Positions 27,194 to 36,700 of a DNA stretch of 64,000 nucleotides are shown here, piece by piece. The DNA comes from Clostridium sp. MCC353 (GTDB lineage Bacteria > Bacillota > Clostridia > Lachnospirales > Lachnospiraceae). The DNA lies in the NCBI RefSeq assembly GCF_018785315.1, contig NZ_WQPN01000178.1, positions 57,388 to 121,387 on the forward strand, in the 5' to 3' direction. Position 1 is the first letter of the stretch, and every line of letters begins with the position of its first letter. Both the position numbers and the translations under genes were made by a program. The notes beneath the pieces are model-generated. The model saw only the letters and a list, made by a program, of their open reading frames with translations, searched no databases and was not told the origin of the DNA.

Positions 27194-27696
27194 GTAGTCT
27201 CACCCATCTCCTTTAATGTCTCTTCCACTAAAGCATCCTGAACAGCAGTATCGATTGATGCGGCAACCACTTTGCCCGCAATCAGGGAAGCAAGGTCAAT
27301 TACTTCCTGTTTCAGATCGTCCACTGCTTTCTTTCTTTCCATCTCGATCTCACGGTTTGCCCGTTCAATGATTCTGACAGCTTCACCCTTGGCTTCATCA
27401 ATGATCTCAGCTTCCCGTTTCTTCGCTTTTTTCCGCGCCTCTTCCAGGATTGCCTCTGCTTCTTTATTGATGTCTTTTAACTTCGCCTCATACTCAGCCT
27501 TCATAGCGGCTGCTGTTTTCTTATCCGTAGCAGCGTCTGCCAGCTCGCCGGCAATCTTCTGTCTACGTTTTTCCAGCACGTCACGTACCGGATTAAACAG
27601 TAAATAGGACAACGCAAAAAACAGGATAAAGATATTTATTCCTGTGATGACCGCATCGGCCAACAACTGCGGATCAAATCCTATTAATCTATCCAA
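27181..27696 (-). CDS. atpF: ATP synthase Fo b subunit
   Basis: A 171-residue protein. One membrane helix (AVITGINIFILFFALSYLLF) is followed by NPVRDVLEKRRQKIAGELADA and a long charged coiled coil to about residue 125, the stator stalk that links Fo to delta. AGGCGAG precedes the ATG. Confidence 0.94.
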   Translation of the reverse strand: MDRLIGFDPQLLADAVITGINIFILFFALSYLLFNPVRDVLEKRRQKIAGELADAATDKKTAAAMKAEYEAKLKDINKEAEAILEEARKKAKKREAEIIDEAKGEAVRIIERANREIEMERKKAVDDLKQEVIDLASLIAGKVVAASIDTAVQDALVEETLKEMGETTWQS

Positions 27697-27733
27697 GGTC
27701 TCGCCTCCTTTTGCTGGTTATATTATTGTCCGA

Positions 27734-28021
<288 letters not shown>

Positions 28022-28050
28022 TTAAAGTTGTTTTCTCTGTAAGATGTTCC

Positions 28051-28752
28051 TTATTCCATCTTATCATTGATATAAACCATAGTCAGCATACAGAATACGT
28101 ATGTCTGAATACATCCTGAGAATAAATCACAGTATACATGAAGCGCCGCGGGAATACCGATCTTAACAAAAATCGGCATCATACCGTACCACAGTCCCAT
28201 AATGATAATACCCGACAAAAGGTTTGCGAACAAACGCAGTGAAATCGATATGGGGTTCGCAAATTCTCCGATCAGGTTAATCGGGAATAAAATCGGTATC
28301 GGTTCAAACAAACTGGTGAAATGCCGCATTTTCCTGTTTTTAATGCCCTGATAGTTTACAATCAGGAATGTGAACATACCTAACAGAAATGTTACGCCAA
28401 AGTCTCCAGTCGGCGCGCGCAGCCCGAACAGGCCGCTCAGGTTGCAAAACAGTATGAACAAGAAAATAGTACCTATATAATTCACAAACCGTCTCGCATT
28501 CGTTCCCAGAATTCCTTTTGCCATGCCTTCCAGCATCTCTACCGCATATTCCAGCATATTCTGAAACACACCCGGAACGTCGGCAGCATTTTTCATCGTC
28601 CGTTTTGCAATTAATGCAAATACCAACAATGTGATCGTAATTATTGTCAACCCTACAGTTGTCGTAGACAGCCATAATTCCTGTCCAAACAATTCATACT
28701 GGACTACTCCATGAATCATGAAATCTGCTTCATTGGAGATCATCATTCCCAT
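28051..28752 (-). CDS. atpB: ATP synthase Fo a subunit
   Basis: A 233-residue membrane protein with five to six helices. The helix LIGEFANPISISLRLFANLLSGIIIMGL holds the essential Arg (SLRLFAN), and LFSGCIQTYVFCMLTMVYIND is the last helix. It forms the ion half-channels against the c ring. AGGAGG precedes the ATG by 7 bp. Confidence 0.96.
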   Translation of the reverse strand: MGMMISNEADFMIHGVVQYELFGQELWLSTTTVGLTIITITLLVFALIAKRTMKNAADVPGVFQNMLEYAVEMLEGMAKGILGTNARRFVNYIGTIFLFILFCNLSGLFGLRAPTGDFGVTFLLGMFTFLIVNYQGIKNRKMRHFTSLFEPIPILFPINLIGEFANPISISLRLFANLLSGIIIMGLWYGMMPIFVKIGIPAALHVYCDLFSGCIQTYVFCMLTMVYINDKME

Positions 28753-28782
28753 ACACCGTCCTCCTTTCTTTTAATTGTGCCC

Positions 28783-29181
28783 TCAACGCTTATTAAAGGC
28801 TTTATGAATGAACGGCTGAAGATAGGCTCCAGCTTTGAGGCCCAAAGCCCCGATGATGAATGCCACTATATTGACCTGGGGGACCCGCCAAAGCACAATA
28901 ACCAGAACTACGATTACCAGCTTTCTCAGCATGGAGTGCACAACCGTAGTCTTGTTGGCATAACTCTCGTCTCCCGTATCCAGAACACGCTCTGTGATGA
29001 CGGCCATGTGAATCAGCATGGCGATATCAGCAATCAAGCCGCAGAACAGCCCCAGAATCACCGTGGATAACGGTGCGCCCAATCCGGAACCAATCACTGC
29101 CGCTCCAATTCCCAGTACCACCTCAAATATCACAATTCCAACCGACATCTCCAGGATCAGATTCTTAGTTTCCCTGCTCAT
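28783..29181 (-). CDS. atpI: ATP synthase subunit I
   Basis: A 132-residue protein with about four membrane helices (VGIVIFEVVLGIGAAVIG, VILGLFCGLIADIAMLIHMAV, LVIVVLVIVLWRVPQVNIVAFIIGALGL). Position before atpB and helix count match AtpI, a factor that helps c-ring assembly. It overlaps the upstream gene by 17 bp. Confidence 0.75.
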   Translation of the reverse strand: MSRETKNLILEMSVGIVIFEVVLGIGAAVIGSGLGAPLSTVILGLFCGLIADIAMLIHMAVITERVLDTGDESYANKTTVVHSMLRKLVIVVLVIVLWRVPQVNIVAFIIGALGLKAGAYLQPFIHKAFNKR

Positions 29182-29521
29182 CCTCTTCCTCCCTGTCTGT
29201 CTTTTCCGTCACCTGTGTTCCCCTTCTGACACGGCTTGGCTGCTTTGGTTTACTCACCTGCACCCGGTCTTCTCTCTGAGGCCGGTTCTGACGTTCCCTT
29301 TCGTCATCCCGCTTCTCCGCCTCTAAAGTTTTGACCGCAAGCACATAAGCGCATCTGCCGCCTGCCATGGCTCCAATAATAATCCAAAATACCATGGACT
29401 TAATGCCAAACCAGGAATCAATATAGTAACCCGCCAAAGTACACAAAAAGATAGGAGTGAGCACGCTCAGCCCCAACTGGGTTACCATAGCCAGGCTTCG
29501 GAACACACTCTTTTTATACAT
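29165..29521 (-). CDS. atpZ: AtpZ/AtpI-like small membrane protein with charged tail
   Basis: A 118-residue protein. Two helices (LGLSVLTPIFLCTLAGYYIDSWFG and VFWIIIGAMAGGRCAYVLAV), with the Gly-rich second helix typical of AtpZ, are followed by a strongly charged, disordered tail (EAEKRDDERERQNRPQ...). It is the first gene of the atp operon. AGGAGG lies 7 bp before the ATG at 29521, which is why this start is preferred over 29593. AtpZ is thought to aid Mg2+ supply or ring assembly, but that role is inferred here. Confidence 0.65.
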   Translation of the reverse strand: MYKKSVFRSLAMVTQLGLSVLTPIFLCTLAGYYIDSWFGIKSMVFWIIIGAMAGGRCAYVLAVKTLEAEKRDDERERQNRPQREDRVQVSKPKQPSRVRRGTQVTEKTDREEEDEQGN

Positions 29522-29708
29522 CAAAACTCCTCCTCTTTCTATACTTCCGCGCATATACGTCTTATTATAACCAATGTTTTTCAATTTGTCCATTATTCAT
29601 GATAATTTCCATATTCTTTTAGGAAAGGTGTACAATTCTGGTTTTTTTGTCTATTATTTTCGCGTTAAAATTATAACAAAGCAGCGGGTAAAAATACAAT
29701 CCGGGATG

Positions 29709-29757
29709 GAAAAAGGAAATCCGACGGTATTATTTTCCGTTGAATTTCCTTTTTTAT
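29709..29757. terminator. Terminator between atp operon promoter region and MBL gene
   Basis: AAAAAGGAAAT...ATTTCCTTTTT with inner pairing GACGG/CCGTT, and T tracts on both sides. It ends the nine-gene acid-sugar operon, whose last gene stops at 29785. Confidence 0.75.
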
Positions 29758-29784
29758 ACTTTCATGTAACACAGATAAATAAAT

Positions 29785-30609
29785 TTAACTTGTTTTTCTC
29801 TCCCGGCGGCAGTAATGAAGAAAATCTTCATATCTGGCATCTATCAAATTCCCAAACCCTTCCGGCTCGATAAAAGGATTAGTTCCCATCCCTATACGGG
29901 CTGCCTTGCCCAGCATATCACAGTGGTTGGTATGGGATCCCAACGGAATATCCACGCGCTCTCTTCTCATTCTGAATAAATTTTCCTCGAAATCATCTCT
30001 CAGCTTAACCGGAAGGCCGGTTTCCTCAAAATATGCATCTACCAGGGTATTTACCCCGATCCCTCCATGCATGCCGCACCGGTAGGTTTTTCCGTCCTCC
30101 TGTATGTCAAAAAAGAAGGAGTATGTCCCCGGCGTGTGCCCGGGGCAGTGTTTGGCTTCTATTTTCACCGAACCAAGTTCAATTGCTTTCCCTTCTTCAT
30201 AACATTCATCCACCTTGAAAGGCACAAACCAGTTTTGGACAGCGTGCACCAATTCCGGCCTTTCGGTCAGAAAAAACAGGTCTTCTTTTCCCATATAAAT
30301 TTTAGCACCGGTATATTCCGCCAGCATTTTTGCGCTGCCGCAGTGGTCATAATGGGCATGGGACAACAAAATCATTTTAATTTCTTTGGGATCAAAACCC
30401 AGCTTACGAATTCCTTCCAATATCAGATATGCGGTTTGAGGCATCGCCGTATCGATCAGTATCAAACCATCCCCGGTGTCTATCAGATAAACCGATACCC
30501 AGGAATTTCCAACATAATACAGCCCTCCGGCGATATGGAAAGGCTCTACGGCATACTCCCACGGCCGTTCACAGATATCAGCCATATTTACGCTTAATAA
30601 CGCTCCCAT
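29785..30609 (-). CDS. Metallo-beta-lactamase-fold hydrolase
   Basis: A 274-residue cytoplasmic protein with the zinc motif LLSHAHYDHCG (HxHxDH), then KHCPGHTPGTYSFF and PLGSHTNHCD. Most similar in layout to MBL lactonases and thioesterases. It starts one base after the TctA stop with GGAGGAG inside the TctA end, so the two are coupled. As the last gene of the acid-sugar operon it may open a lactone form of the substrate; that is inference from position. Confidence 0.75.
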   Translation of the reverse strand: MGALLSVNMADICERPWEYAVEPFHIAGGLYYVGNSWVSVYLIDTGDGLILIDTAMPQTAYLILEGIRKLGFDPKEIKMILLSHAHYDHCGSAKMLAEYTGAKIYMGKEDLFFLTERPELVHAVQNWFVPFKVDECYEEGKAIELGSVKIEAKHCPGHTPGTYSFFFDIQEDGKTYRCGMHGGIGVNTLVDAYFEETGLPVKLRDDFEENLFRMRRERVDIPLGSHTNHCDMLGKAARIGMGTNPFIEPEGFGNLIDARYEDFLHYCRRERKTS

Positions 30610-32103
30610 TTACTCCTCCTTCTGCACCTTCATTTTCTTCAAATCCTTGATAACTGGTATCACCAGGCTGAGAACAGCAATTATCAGAAACAGAAGCGAA
30701 ACAGGACGGGTAAGAAACGTTATGAACCCCTTTGTACTGTAGCTGAATCCCCTTCTCAGATTCTTTTCGATCATTCCGCCCAGGATAAAAGCCAGAATAA
30801 ACGGCGTGCTGGGAAGCCCGGCTATTGACATTAAAAATGCAACCGCACCAAAGAAAAGCATAATACCCACATTAAAAATCGTATTGGTGCTGGAAAAAGC
30901 CCCTACAAAACAGAGTGCCAGTACAACCGAGTATAAATAGTGATATGGAATCTTCAAAATTTTCGGGAAAAGCCTCATTCCAAATAACTGCATCACCAAT
31001 ACCATAACTGCCGCCAGAATAGCCGCCCCAAACATGACATATACAAATACCGGTTTATTCTGGAACAAAAGGGGCCCCGGCTCCAGCCCATGAATTGTCA
31101 GGCCTCCCAGCAAAACTGCAGTGGTCGCATCTCCGGGAATGCCTAAGGACGCCATAGGGATCATCGCGCCGCCTACGGATGCATTATTAGAGGTTTCAGT
31201 GGCAAATACCCCTTCTATCGTCCCTTTTCCAAACTCTTCCGGATGCTTTGACGAAGCCTTTGCCTGTCCGTATGCTACCAGGTTTGACAAACCCGCGCCC
31301 ATTCCGGGAAGAAAACCAATCCACAAACCGATGGCAAATGACCGGATCATATTCACAATGTTATCCTTAAATTCTTTTAAGGTAAGGCCAAATCCTTTAA
31401 TACACCCTTTTTCTTCTAATACATAGTCGTTATCCCTATTGACATAATTGCTTACAACCAGAAAAACTGCAAACGCCCCCAGCATAACTGCGGAGCTGTC
31501 AAAGCCTCCATACAGATTATAATCACCGAACGTAAACCGCTCAACCGCATCAATCGGCGCCGCACCGACACATTGAAGCACAAAACCGATGGATGCAGCA
31601 GCCATACCTTTCCAGATATTATCCTTTGCCAGGGACACTACCAGTACAATAGCGCACAAACAAAGGGAAAAATACTCCCAAGGCCCCAGTTTTACCGCTA
31701 TTTTCGATATCACCGGACTTAAAAACATGGCGATAATACAACTGAAAAATGTGCCGATAAAGGAGGCGGTAATTCCCACCGCCAGCGCCTTTGTCGTCTG
31801 CCCTTTTTTGCTGAGCGGATATGCATCAAAACAGGTTGCGATACAGGAAGATGTACCAGGTATACCGAGAAGAGTGGCTGATATGAATCCGCCTGATACT
31901 CCGCCGATCCAAATACTGATTAATAAAGCAATCCCCAGTTCCGGTGACATGCCGAATGTCATCGGAAGGAGAAGCGTAACGCCAATTGTCCCGCTGAGCC
32001 CAGGCAGCGCCCCAAAAATAATTCCCATTAAACTTCCCAAAAACATGAAAATCAGGCAGACAGGACTGAACAGATTTTGTAAAACAGTAACAGCAATATT
32101 CAT
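30610..32103 (-). CDS. Tripartite tricarboxylate transporter, large permease (TctA), second set
   Basis: A 497-residue membrane protein with the two TctA motifs GALPGLSGTIGVTLLLPMTFG (near residue 32) and FLPGMGAGLSNLVAYGQAKA, plus ATETSNNASVGGAMIPMASLGIPGD. It pairs with the TctB and TctC upstream. This is a separate paralog from the one at 9639, so the two sets probably have different substrates. Confidence 0.9.
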   Translation of the reverse strand: MNIAVTVLQNLFSPVCLIFMFLGSLMGIIFGALPGLSGTIGVTLLLPMTFGMSPELGIALLISIWIGGVSGGFISATLLGIPGTSSCIATCFDAYPLSKKGQTTKALAVGITASFIGTFFSCIIAMFLSPVISKIAVKLGPWEYFSLCLCAIVLVVSLAKDNIWKGMAAASIGFVLQCVGAAPIDAVERFTFGDYNLYGGFDSSAVMLGAFAVFLVVSNYVNRDNDYVLEEKGCIKGFGLTLKEFKDNIVNMIRSFAIGLWIGFLPGMGAGLSNLVAYGQAKASSKHPEEFGKGTIEGVFATETSNNASVGGAMIPMASLGIPGDATTAVLLGGLTIHGLEPGPLLFQNKPVFVYVMFGAAILAAVMVLVMQLFGMRLFPKILKIPYHYLYSVVLALCFVGAFSSTNTIFNVGIMLFFGAVAFLMSIAGLPSTPFILAFILGGMIEKNLRRGFSYSTKGFITFLTRPVSLLFLIIAVLSLVIPVIKDLKKMKVQKEE

Positions 32104-32152
32104 TTTAATCCTCCATGCCGCCGCTCTGGCGGCATTCTAATTCATTGATCTG

Positions 32153-32608
32153 CTATAACAATGTTCCCGTGGGCAGCATGACCGTAAGCAGTTTTACGAA
32201 TACAAACCAGATCACGCCTGACACAGCAATGGAAAACAATGCATTTTTCCATATAGGAATCTTCTTTTCATAGGAAAACAATGCTACCAGCGCATACATC
32301 ATAAATGGCGTTGATATCAGGAAACCGATCAGCTTCAGCGCAATGGTGTAAAGAATAAAAACAATCACAATTTTAGCCAGACGGGCCCAGCCTCCTTTTT
32401 TAACAGCAGGTTTAAAATCTTCTTTATCCTTAGCTGTCAGGAATATGCCTGTTCCAAAAATAATCATTCCAAAACTCCCAATCAATGGAAACAGTCTGGA
32501 TCCCGGATCTGTAGCGCTGCTCTTATCCGGAATTTGAAGAGCCGCCAAGCTGATTATAATTCCCAGTATAACTACGATACAGCCAACAAGCCTGTCTTTT
32601 TTCTTCAT
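32153..32608 (-). CDS. Tripartite transporter small membrane subunit (TctB), second set
   Basis: A 151-residue protein with four membrane helices (LVGCIVVILGIIISLAAL, LIGSFGMIIFGTGIFL, ARLAKIVIVFILYTIALKLIGFLIS, ALFSIAVSGVIWFVFVKLLTVML), in the normal slot between TctC and TctA. Confidence 0.8.
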   Translation of the reverse strand: MKKKDRLVGCIVVILGIIISLAALQIPDKSSATDPGSRLFPLIGSFGMIIFGTGIFLTAKDKEDFKPAVKKGGWARLAKIVIVFILYTIALKLIGFLISTPFMMYALVALFSYEKKIPIWKNALFSIAVSGVIWFVFVKLLTVMLPTGTLL

Positions 32609-32620
32609 AAATACCTCCGT

Positions 32621-33685
32621 CTATTTTCCCCAGTCCACTCCTTCAGATGCATTTTTAACCAGCTCATCATAATCTTTAAACTGAGCCATTGAATCTTCAT
32701 AGTTTAATGGTGTCATCACAAGGTTGGCGGATTCCATCTGCTCTTTTGCCTTAGGATCTTCGGATAATCCCTGAACTGCTTCGTTGATGGCTTTTGCTAC
32801 AGTTTCATCCATGCCTGCCGGTCCGTAAATACACAGATTTTGTGTCCAGTATAAGTTCTCATAGCCCTGTTCAACCCCGGTTTTTGTCTCCGGAAACAAT
32901 GGATCCGGTATGGCGTCCACAATACCAAGCACCTTCAAATCACCATTATCTACATACTGTCTTGCGGATGCCGCCGTAATTGCGGAAAGGTCAATATTTC
33001 CTCCCATAACCCCGGTTATTTTATCGGTCTGGGAAGCTGCATCCACTAATCTGAGTTCTGTATCCGTGGCTTTCATCAAAATTTCGGCTACCAACTGGGC
33101 GGAACCGCCGGTCTGGCATCCATATGTGATCTGTCCCGGATTGGCTTTTGCTGCTTCTACCAAATCATTGAGATCATTCCACTCGGATTTTCCATTCACC
33201 ACATAAACCTGGCCATTCCCACTCTGGAACATCTCTATCGGAGTGAAATCCGTATTTGGATTATAATCATAAGTCCCCGAATAATAATTCACATAAAAAC
33301 CGGTGTGCCAGAACAAAAGCGTATTTCCGTCCGGTTCCGCTTTTCTGACCGATTCATAAGCTACCATGCCGCTTCCCGCATCCTGATTGACCACGGTTAC
33401 CGTAGCGCCTATTTTTTCCTGTAGATACGTTGCAACAATTCTGGCGAAAATATCAGTTCCGCCGCCGGCTGCTGCAGGCACATATAACGTAACTTGTTTG
33501 CCGGGCCAGCTGACTTCGGATTTACCCTCTGTCTGAGCGGCCGCTTCTCCTTTGGCCGCAGCTTCTGTTTTCGTCTCTGTCCCCTTAGCCGCCGTGCCGG
33601 AATCGGCTTTCCCTCCGCTTGAACACGCTGTTAATCCAACTGCCATAACTCCTGCCAATAAAATGCTGATCATTTTTTTCATCAT
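32621..33685 (-). CDS. TctC/Bug-type solute-binding lipoprotein, second set
   Basis: A 354-residue protein. Signal MMKKMISILLAGVMAVGLTACSSGG with lipobox GLTA-C, a low-complexity Ala/Glu/Lys linker, then WPGKQVTLYVPAAAGGGTDIFARIVATYLQEKIGATVTVV with the AGGGTD carboxylate-binding loop. It should bind the acid that the linked enzymes degrade, plausibly a tetronate such as threonate or erythronate. Confidence 0.85.
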   Translation of the reverse strand: MMKKMISILLAGVMAVGLTACSSGGKADSGTAAKGTETKTEAAAKGEAAAQTEGKSEVSWPGKQVTLYVPAAAGGGTDIFARIVATYLQEKIGATVTVVNQDAGSGMVAYESVRKAEPDGNTLLFWHTGFYVNYYSGTYDYNPNTDFTPIEMFQSGNGQVYVVNGKSEWNDLNDLVEAAKANPGQITYGCQTGGSAQLVAEILMKATDTELRLVDAASQTDKITGVMGGNIDLSAITAASARQYVDNGDLKVLGIVDAIPDPLFPETKTGVEQGYENLYWTQNLCIYGPAGMDETVAKAINEAVQGLSEDPKAKEQMESANLVMTPLNYEDSMAQFKDYDELVKNASEGVDWGK

Positions 33686-33716
33686 GTAAATTCCCCCAAT
33701 TTTTTATATTTTATCT

Positions 33717-34694
33717 TTACTTGTTTCTCCACTTCTCATGTTCATATACAGTCTTATCCGCTACATAAGGCCACCGTTCCCCCCGGCACACGGCCATGCA
33801 TCCTTCCACACACATCTTAGCCATATTGATCACCGCTTCTCTGGTCTGGGCGGCGCTGTGAGGGCTGTAGAGGATGTTTTTCGCGGTTAACAGCGGATTT
33901 TCCGGACTGGGCGGTTCTTCTTCGAATACATCCACCCCCGCCCCGGCTATAATGCCTTGGTTCAGAGCGTCCGCCAGTGCCAATTCATCCACGATGCCTC
34001 CCCGGGCGCAGTTAATCAGAATCGCCGTTTTCTTCATGATTCTAAGCTGTTCTTCCCCGATCATCCCTCTCGTTTCTTCTGTCAGCGGGACATGGACGGA
34101 TACCACATCGCAGTTTCTCAGAAGATCCATATAATTGGAAAAATACTCGCATCCCATTCCTTCAATCTGCTCTTTTGTCAGGAACGGATCATAGCCGGCG
34201 GTTTTCATGCCGATGGCCCGGCAGAGTTTTTCCGCGTCCTGGCCGATAGCGCCAAGGCCGATGAATCCGGCTTTCTTTCCCAAAAGTTCAAATGCCTTTT
34301 TATTTCCTCTGACCTGGCTGAAATTTCCTTTCGCCGTCTCAAGCTGGCCTTCCACAAAATTTTTCGCGATTGCGAACATCATGCCTACAGCATGTTCCGC
34401 CACGGAATGGTTATTGGCTCCCGGAGTGATCACAACCGGTATGCCCAGCTCCGTTGCAGTCTTAACGTCCACGCTGTCATAACCTACTCCTGTGCGGCCG
34501 ATCACCTTTAAGTTTGGTGAATTTTGGATGGCGTTTCCGTCACATTTGGCGATTCTGACAATCAGGGCGTCCGCGTCCCGCATCTCGTCCAGGTAATTAT
34601 TAGGGTCTTGGTTGTCAGCCACATAGATTTCGGCTTTGTCTTTCAGAAGTTCCATGCCTTCGGGACAAACGGCCTGGGTCATCACGAATTTCAT
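33717..34694 (-). CDS. D-isomer-specific 2-hydroxyacid dehydrogenase
   Basis: A 325-residue NAD-dependent enzyme. GFIGLGAIGQDAEKL is the nucleotide-binding loop. The catalytic triad is Arg in NCARGGIVDE, Glu in DVFEEEPPSPENP and His in YSPHSAAQTREA. It is of SerA/PGDH type without the ACT domain. It overlaps the PdxA gene by 4 bp. In this operon it probably interconverts a hydroxy and a keto acid. Confidence 0.9.
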   Translation of the reverse strand: MKFVMTQAVCPEGMELLKDKAEIYVADNQDPNNYLDEMRDADALIVRIAKCDGNAIQNSPNLKVIGRTGVGYDSVDVKTATELGIPVVITPGANNHSVAEHAVGMMFAIAKNFVEGQLETAKGNFSQVRGNKKAFELLGKKAGFIGLGAIGQDAEKLCRAIGMKTAGYDPFLTKEQIEGMGCEYFSNYMDLLRNCDVVSVHVPLTEETRGMIGEEQLRIMKKTAILINCARGGIVDELALADALNQGIIAGAGVDVFEEEPPSPENPLLTAKNILYSPHSAAQTREAVINMAKMCVEGCMAVCRGERWPYVADKTVYEHEKWRNK

Positions 34695-35743
34695 AACTGC
34701 CTCCCTTCTGCTTTCTTAGACGCTGAAAGCTTCACCGCGTAATCAATTGCATTTACCAGGCTGAGTTCGTTAGCAGTTCCCTTCCCTGCCTGGTCGAATG
34801 CGGTTCCGTGATCCACGGAAGTTCGTATGATGGGAAGTCCCAGGGTGATGTTTACGCCTGCCACCGCCTCCCATTTACCTTTTTCCCGGTCATAGACGAA
34901 TCCCACCAGTTTAAGGGGGATGTGGCCCTGGTCGTGGTACATGGCCACCACGATATCATACCAGCCGCCTCTGGCTTTGGAAAATATAGTATCCGGAGGA
35001 ACCGGGCCTTCGGCGCAGATTCCTTCTTCCTTTGCCGCTTCTATGGCGGGAATGATTTCCTCAATCTCTTCTCTGCCGAACAGTCCATTTTCCCCGCTGT
35101 GGGGATTTAAGCCGGAAACTCCGATTTTAGGATTTTCAATTCCCAGCTCTTTTACTGCCTGGTCTGCAATCCTGATCACTTCCAGCACCCGGTCTTTTTT
35201 CACCCGGTCGCAGGCCTCTCTCAGGGAAACGTGGGTGGAAACGTGTACCACCCGAATATTTTCATGAGCCAGCATCATGGTGTATTTCTTGGTTCCAGTA
35301 AAATCCGCATAGATTTCCGTGTGGCCGGAATAGTTGTGGCCTGCCAGATTTATGGCTTCTTTGTTCAGAGCGTTGGTTACGGTGGCGTCCACTTTGCCTT
35401 CCATCGCCAGGCGGATCACTTCTTTTACGTACTGGAACGCGGATTCGCCTGCCACAGCCGATACCTCACCCAGTTTCAGTCCCTTTAAATCTGTAAGTTT
35501 TTTATCATATACATCAATAATCCCATATTCATAAACCGCTTCTGACAATTCCTGAACCGGGTGGATTGTTATCCCTTCTTTTCGGACTATGGCTGCTGCC
35601 TGTTCCATTACTGACGCATCACCGATCACTACCGGCCTGCATGTCTCATATATCTTAGGGTCCGCCAGGGCCTTTACCGTAATTTCTGGGCCGATACCTG
35701 CCGGATCTCCCATTGTTATCCCGATAACCGGTCTGTTGTCCAT
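34691..35743 (-). CDS. PdxA-family 4-phosphotetronate dehydrogenase (PdxA2-like)
   Basis: A 350-residue enzyme starting MDNRPVIGITMGDPAGIGPEITVKAL. HSGENGLFGREE, MYHDQGHIPLK and VNITLGLPIIRTSVDHGTAFD supply metal and substrate residues of the family. No other B6 genes are near. A DUF1537 kinase is, so by the known DUF1537-PdxA2 pathway it should oxidise and decarboxylate 4-phospho-threonate or -erythronate to dihydroxyacetone phosphate. GGAGG before 35743 decides the start. Confidence 0.85.
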   Translation of the reverse strand: MDNRPVIGITMGDPAGIGPEITVKALADPKIYETCRPVVIGDASVMEQAAAIVRKEGITIHPVQELSEAVYEYGIIDVYDKKLTDLKGLKLGEVSAVAGESAFQYVKEVIRLAMEGKVDATVTNALNKEAINLAGHNYSGHTEIYADFTGTKKYTMMLAHENIRVVHVSTHVSLREACDRVKKDRVLEVIRIADQAVKELGIENPKIGVSGLNPHSGENGLFGREEIEEIIPAIEAAKEEGICAEGPVPPDTIFSKARGGWYDIVVAMYHDQGHIPLKLVGFVYDREKGKWEAVAGVNITLGLPIIRTSVDHGTAFDQAGKGTANELSLVNAIDYAVKLSASKKAEGRQL

Positions 35744-35792
35744 ATGTACCTCCATTCTCATACCGCTCCTTCTATGTTCATTTAGCTTAGGA

Positions 35793-36686
35793 TCAGCACA
35801 TTCCCTTTTCCTTGTTTTCTTCCAAAACCCGCTTCAGCGCTTCTATTCCCTCTTCCGGCACCTGGTTAAATGGCGCGCGGCATTTTCCAACCGGATATCC
35901 CAGCATGCTTACTGCCGTCTTAACAATGGTATTGGGATTGCCGTATTTGAAACAGGCACGGAAGGAGGCAATGCTCTCCTGGACTTTTTCGGCTCCTTCC
36001 AAGTCTCCTGCCATATATTTTTCATAGATGGAAACCATGACCTTAGGATAGACATTGGCGCATCCCGCAATTCCTCCCACGCCGCCGGATTTGAGACAGG
36101 GCAGGATCAGGGAATCGTTGCCGGATAATACGATGAAATCTTCTCCTTTTGTCAGTTCCAAATATTTCAGCATGTTGTCAAAGTCCCCGCTGCTGTCCTT
36201 CACTCCGACGATATTGGGGATTTTACTAAGTCTTGCCACGGTTTCAGGAGCCAGTTTATTGCCTGTTCTGGCCGGAATGTTATAGAGCACGATGGGCAGG
36301 TCCACGGCTTCGGCTACGGTTTTATAATGCACATATAATTCTTCCTGTGAAGCCGCCGCAAATGACGGTGTGATGACGGACAGGATATCAGCGCCCACGC
36401 TCTTTGCCATCAACGACTGGCGGATGGTTTCTTTGGTGCTGATGCAGCCGGTTCCAGCATATACCGGCACCCTTCCATCTGTTTCTTCCACAACGGTTTT
36501 TAAAACCAGCTCTTTTTCTTCCGCATCCAGAATATAACCCTCTCCATTGGTTCCAAATGGAAATAATCCGTGGACGCCGGCTTCGATCTGCCGGTTAACC
36601 TGGTTTTTGAGTTCTTCTATGTTAATGCTTTCATCCTCATTCATGGGTGTCAGGATCGGTGGTATGATTCCTTTAATCTCTGTCAT
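35793..36686 (-). CDS. DapA-family class I aldolase / dihydrodipicolinate synthase-like
   Basis: A 297-residue TIM barrel. FGTNGEGYILDAEEK, YAGTGCISTKETI, VLYNIPARTG with the catalytic Tyr, and NIVGVKDSSGDF with the Schiff-base Lys are all present. It makes or cleaves a 2-keto acid by aldol chemistry. In this catabolic setting it is more likely a keto-acid aldolase than a lysine-pathway enzyme. Confidence 0.85.
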   Translation of the reverse strand: MTEIKGIIPPILTPMNEDESINIEELKNQVNRQIEAGVHGLFPFGTNGEGYILDAEEKELVLKTVVEETDGRVPVYAGTGCISTKETIRQSLMAKSVGADILSVITPSFAAASQEELYVHYKTVAEAVDLPIVLYNIPARTGNKLAPETVARLSKIPNIVGVKDSSGDFDNMLKYLELTKGEDFIVLSGNDSLILPCLKSGGVGGIAGCANVYPKVMVSIYEKYMAGDLEGAEKVQESIASFRACFKYGNPNTIVKTAVSMLGYPVGKCRAPFNQVPEEGIEALKRVLEENKEKGMC

Positions 36687-36700
36687 ATTTATTTCCCCCT